Source: Acidobacteriota bacterium
GTDB lineage: Bacteria > Acidobacteriota > UBA6911
Assembly (NCBI GenBank): GCA_023265215.1
Contig: JAHFUH010000143.1
Span: forward strand, 1-6,394
Direction of reading: 5' to 3'
DNA length: 6,394 nt
Under the pieces are notes generated by a model. It had not been told where the DNA came from. It searched no databases and saw only the letters and a program-made list of their open reading frames with translations. Both the position numbers and the translations under genes were made by a program. Positions 5,299-6,394 of this stretch are shown here, one piece after another (position 1 is the first letter of the stretch; every line of letters starts with the position of its first letter).

Positions 5299-6221
5299 GC
5301 AGAAACCTTTTTTTGTAACTGGTCCTCGGACCATTTGACTAAAGGTTCATACGTCATGAATCGGCCGGATTCGATTTGGTCTGCACAGCTGCCTGCAAAA
5401 TATGCCCAATAGGCGATACGGCAACGATCGAAAATAATGCCCGCTCTCCGTAAAAGTGGCACAAATCGATTGCGATCAATTCTATGAGGGATGAAAAGTG
5501 TTTTGACTATTTGGCAACTCAAAGGTTCGATCATCCAATCAACGCAAAACGGCTCCGGTGCTAATTCGCTCTTTTTGGAGTTTTCCCAATTCTTTTCAGA
5601 AGCACAGTTCCCAAATAATATTAGCTTTCCAGGGAGCCCATCGGGAAAATGCTTCCACGCAATGATGTCCAATGCATCGTCTTTCCTATTAGGTAAACCT
5701 CCAGATTTATATCCCTTACCTTCATTCAGTTTTTTGCAGACGTGTTCGATAGCTTTCTTGAATGACTTAGGAACTTCTTGCTGATGTCTGGGAGAACCAA
5801 ACCGGAGGGCATCTCCACCGATGTAATGCTTGGCTGCATCACGAGACAAGTGCTCAAACCATCTTCGCGGCTGATCATTGCTGCCTTTCATCTGCTTATG
5901 ATTAAAATAGGAAAGGCAAAGGCAGAATACATAAGCAGGATGCTCTCTCCAGTCTCCGATTAATTGAAGTGAAGGCGCCTTCACTTCAAAGGGATATCCG
6001 GATTGAGCTGCTTTTGCACGATCTTCGAGTTCGTCAAAAACTTCCAACGCTTTTTGTTGAATTGCTTCTGGGCCACGACCATCCAATAGACCTGCTATAT
6101 TCAGCGCACTCTCAAGATACCCAGAACTTGCACCGCCGCTTGGAGAGCTAAGGGCACTTAATTCTAGCCAATCAGCTAACATAATCCTATCAGTTGGTGA
6201 GATATTAGGAAGAGGAATCAA
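5295..6221 (-). CDS. Uncharacterised methyltransferase partner, possible PD-(D/E)XK-like nuclease
   Basis: A protein of 308 residues with no firm family name. The N-terminal part (DWLELSALSSPSGGASSGYL) is probably helical. The C-terminal half has KDDALDIIAWKHFPDG then GKLILFGNCASEKNW (about 180-212 from the chosen start). An Asp in a hydrophobic turn, about 15-20 residues, then a beta strand ending in a polar pair is how the core of many PD-(D/E)XK nucleases looks; I recall related proteins with GQCA here and methyltransferase neighbours. N205-C206-A207 replace the usual (E/Q)-x-K, so activity is uncertain. I prefer the TTG at 6221: GGAAAGGGGAAAGG precedes it by five bases and the upstream stop is one base away. 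Starting at the ATG at 6293 (332 residues) would overlap the upstream gene by 71 bases and add an odd all-basic leader. The stop overlaps the methyltransferase start. A restriction or defence role is inference. Confidence 0.75.
   Translation of the reverse strand: MIPLPNISPTDRIMLADWLELSALSSPSGGASSGYLESALNIAGLLDGRGPEAIQQKALEVFDELEDRAKAAQSGYPFEVKAPSLQLIGDWREHPAYVFCLCLSYFNHKQMKGSNDQPRRWFEHLSRDAAKHYIGGDALRFGSPRHQQEVPKSFKKAIEHVCKKLNEGKGYKSGGLPNRKDDALDIIAWKHFPDGLPGKLILFGNCASEKNWENSKKSELAPEPFCVDWMIEPLSCQIVKTLFIPHRIDRNRFVPLLRRAGIIFDRCRIAYWAYFAGSCADQIESGRFMTYEPLVKWSEDQLQKKVSA
5964..5989. repeat. Perfect 26-bp palindrome inside the nuclease-like gene
   Basis: The half-site TTGAAGTGAAGGC (5964-5976) is followed directly by its exact reverse complement (5977-5989), centred on GGCGCC. 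The coding frame here reads FEVKAPSLQL. A palindrome of this length is expected by chance about once in ten thousand windows of this size. It can extrude as a cruciform or form an mRNA hairpin, and has the symmetry of a dimeric operator. Confidence 0.9.
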
Positions 6222-6222
6222 A

Positions 6223-6394
6223 TTAGCCTTTCCCCTTTCCTTTAGAAGTACTATTTTTCTTTTCCTCCATTTCTTTTTTAATTTTCTCCGCATACAACAA
6301 AATCTCTTTTATGGTCTCAAAAAGATCCTCTTCGCCCCCATATCCGGTAACGACAGTCCCATTTGCCTGCTGCAACTCTTCCTTTGCAGCTGTG
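6223..6394 (-). CDS. C-terminal end of an unrecognised protein (5' end outside window)
   Basis: The last 56 codons of a gene that enters from beyond position 6394 and stops with TAA at 6225-6223. The visible residues read TAAKEELQQANGTVVTGYGG, then EEDLFETIKEILLYAEKIKK and EMEEKKNSTSKGKGKG. This is a short glycine turn, then a charged amphipathic helix that could be a coiled coil, then a Ser/Lys/Gly-rich tail. The next gene's preferred start lies one base after its stop, and the purine-rich codons for the tail double as that gene's ribosome site, so the two are co-translated. It is probably the third member of the methyltransferase operon. The function cannot be read from this fragment. Confidence 0.65.
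   Translation of the reverse strand, partial: TAAKEELQQANGTVVTGYGGEEDLFETIKEILLYAEKIKKEMEEKKNSTSKGKGKG

Noticed and set aside
5299..5334. Longer methyltransferase start at 5334
   Set aside because: The downstream ATG at 5298 has AAAGG at ideal spacing and an ATGA overlap; the extra 12 residues overlap the upstream gene.
1966..5978. 12-base exact repeat AAGTGAAGGCGC shared by the pre-terS region (1966-1977) and the palindrome (5967-5978)
   Set aside because: A few 12-base matches are expected by chance among both strands of a window this size, and the similarity does not extend cleanly.

Overview
The window looks like part of a tailed-phage genome or prophage with HK97-type DNA packaging, next to a DNA-modification cargo cluster. 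All supported genes lie on the minus strand, so transcription runs from position 6394 towards position 1. Base composition is mixed: the packaging genes are around or above 50% GC by eye, and the methyltransferase region is clearly AT-richer. Shine-Dalgarno-like sites, the gene families and the dense stop/start overlaps suggest a bacterial host, probably a proteobacterium. No gene here fixes the genus.

Read in transcription order, 6394-4192 is the cargo cluster. It holds the C-terminal end of an unrecognised, lysine/glutamate-rich protein (6223-6394). Next is a protein of about 308 residues with a motif resembling the core of PD-(D/E)XK nucleases (5295-6221), and then a DNA methyltransferase of 368 residues with clear AdoMet-binding and TSPPY catalytic motifs (4192-5298). 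The first two genes are one base apart and the last two overlap as ATGA, so the three look like one operon. They could form a restriction-modification or other anti-phage module carried as cargo. A perfect 26-bp palindrome lies inside the nuclease-like gene.

Positions 3921-4191 hold no gene. They contain an 11-bp-stem hairpin that pairs fully only in minus-sense RNA, and a short GTGAC/GTCAC inverted repeat.

Positions 3920-2430 carry a compact run of small phage genes of unknown function: 119, 210, 62 and 65 residues. A further frame between the last two ends exactly on the next gene's start but lacks a normal start codon. This run leads into an HNH endonuclease (2026-2430), then a gene-free stretch with clustered TTTCA/TGAA repeats and a G-rich hairpin, and finally the P27-type small terminase subunit (1344-1859) and large terminase subunit (1-1344, cut by the window edge). 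HNH, TerS and TerL in this order is the conserved packaging module of HK97-like cos phages, and the gap before terS is where a cos site would be expected.
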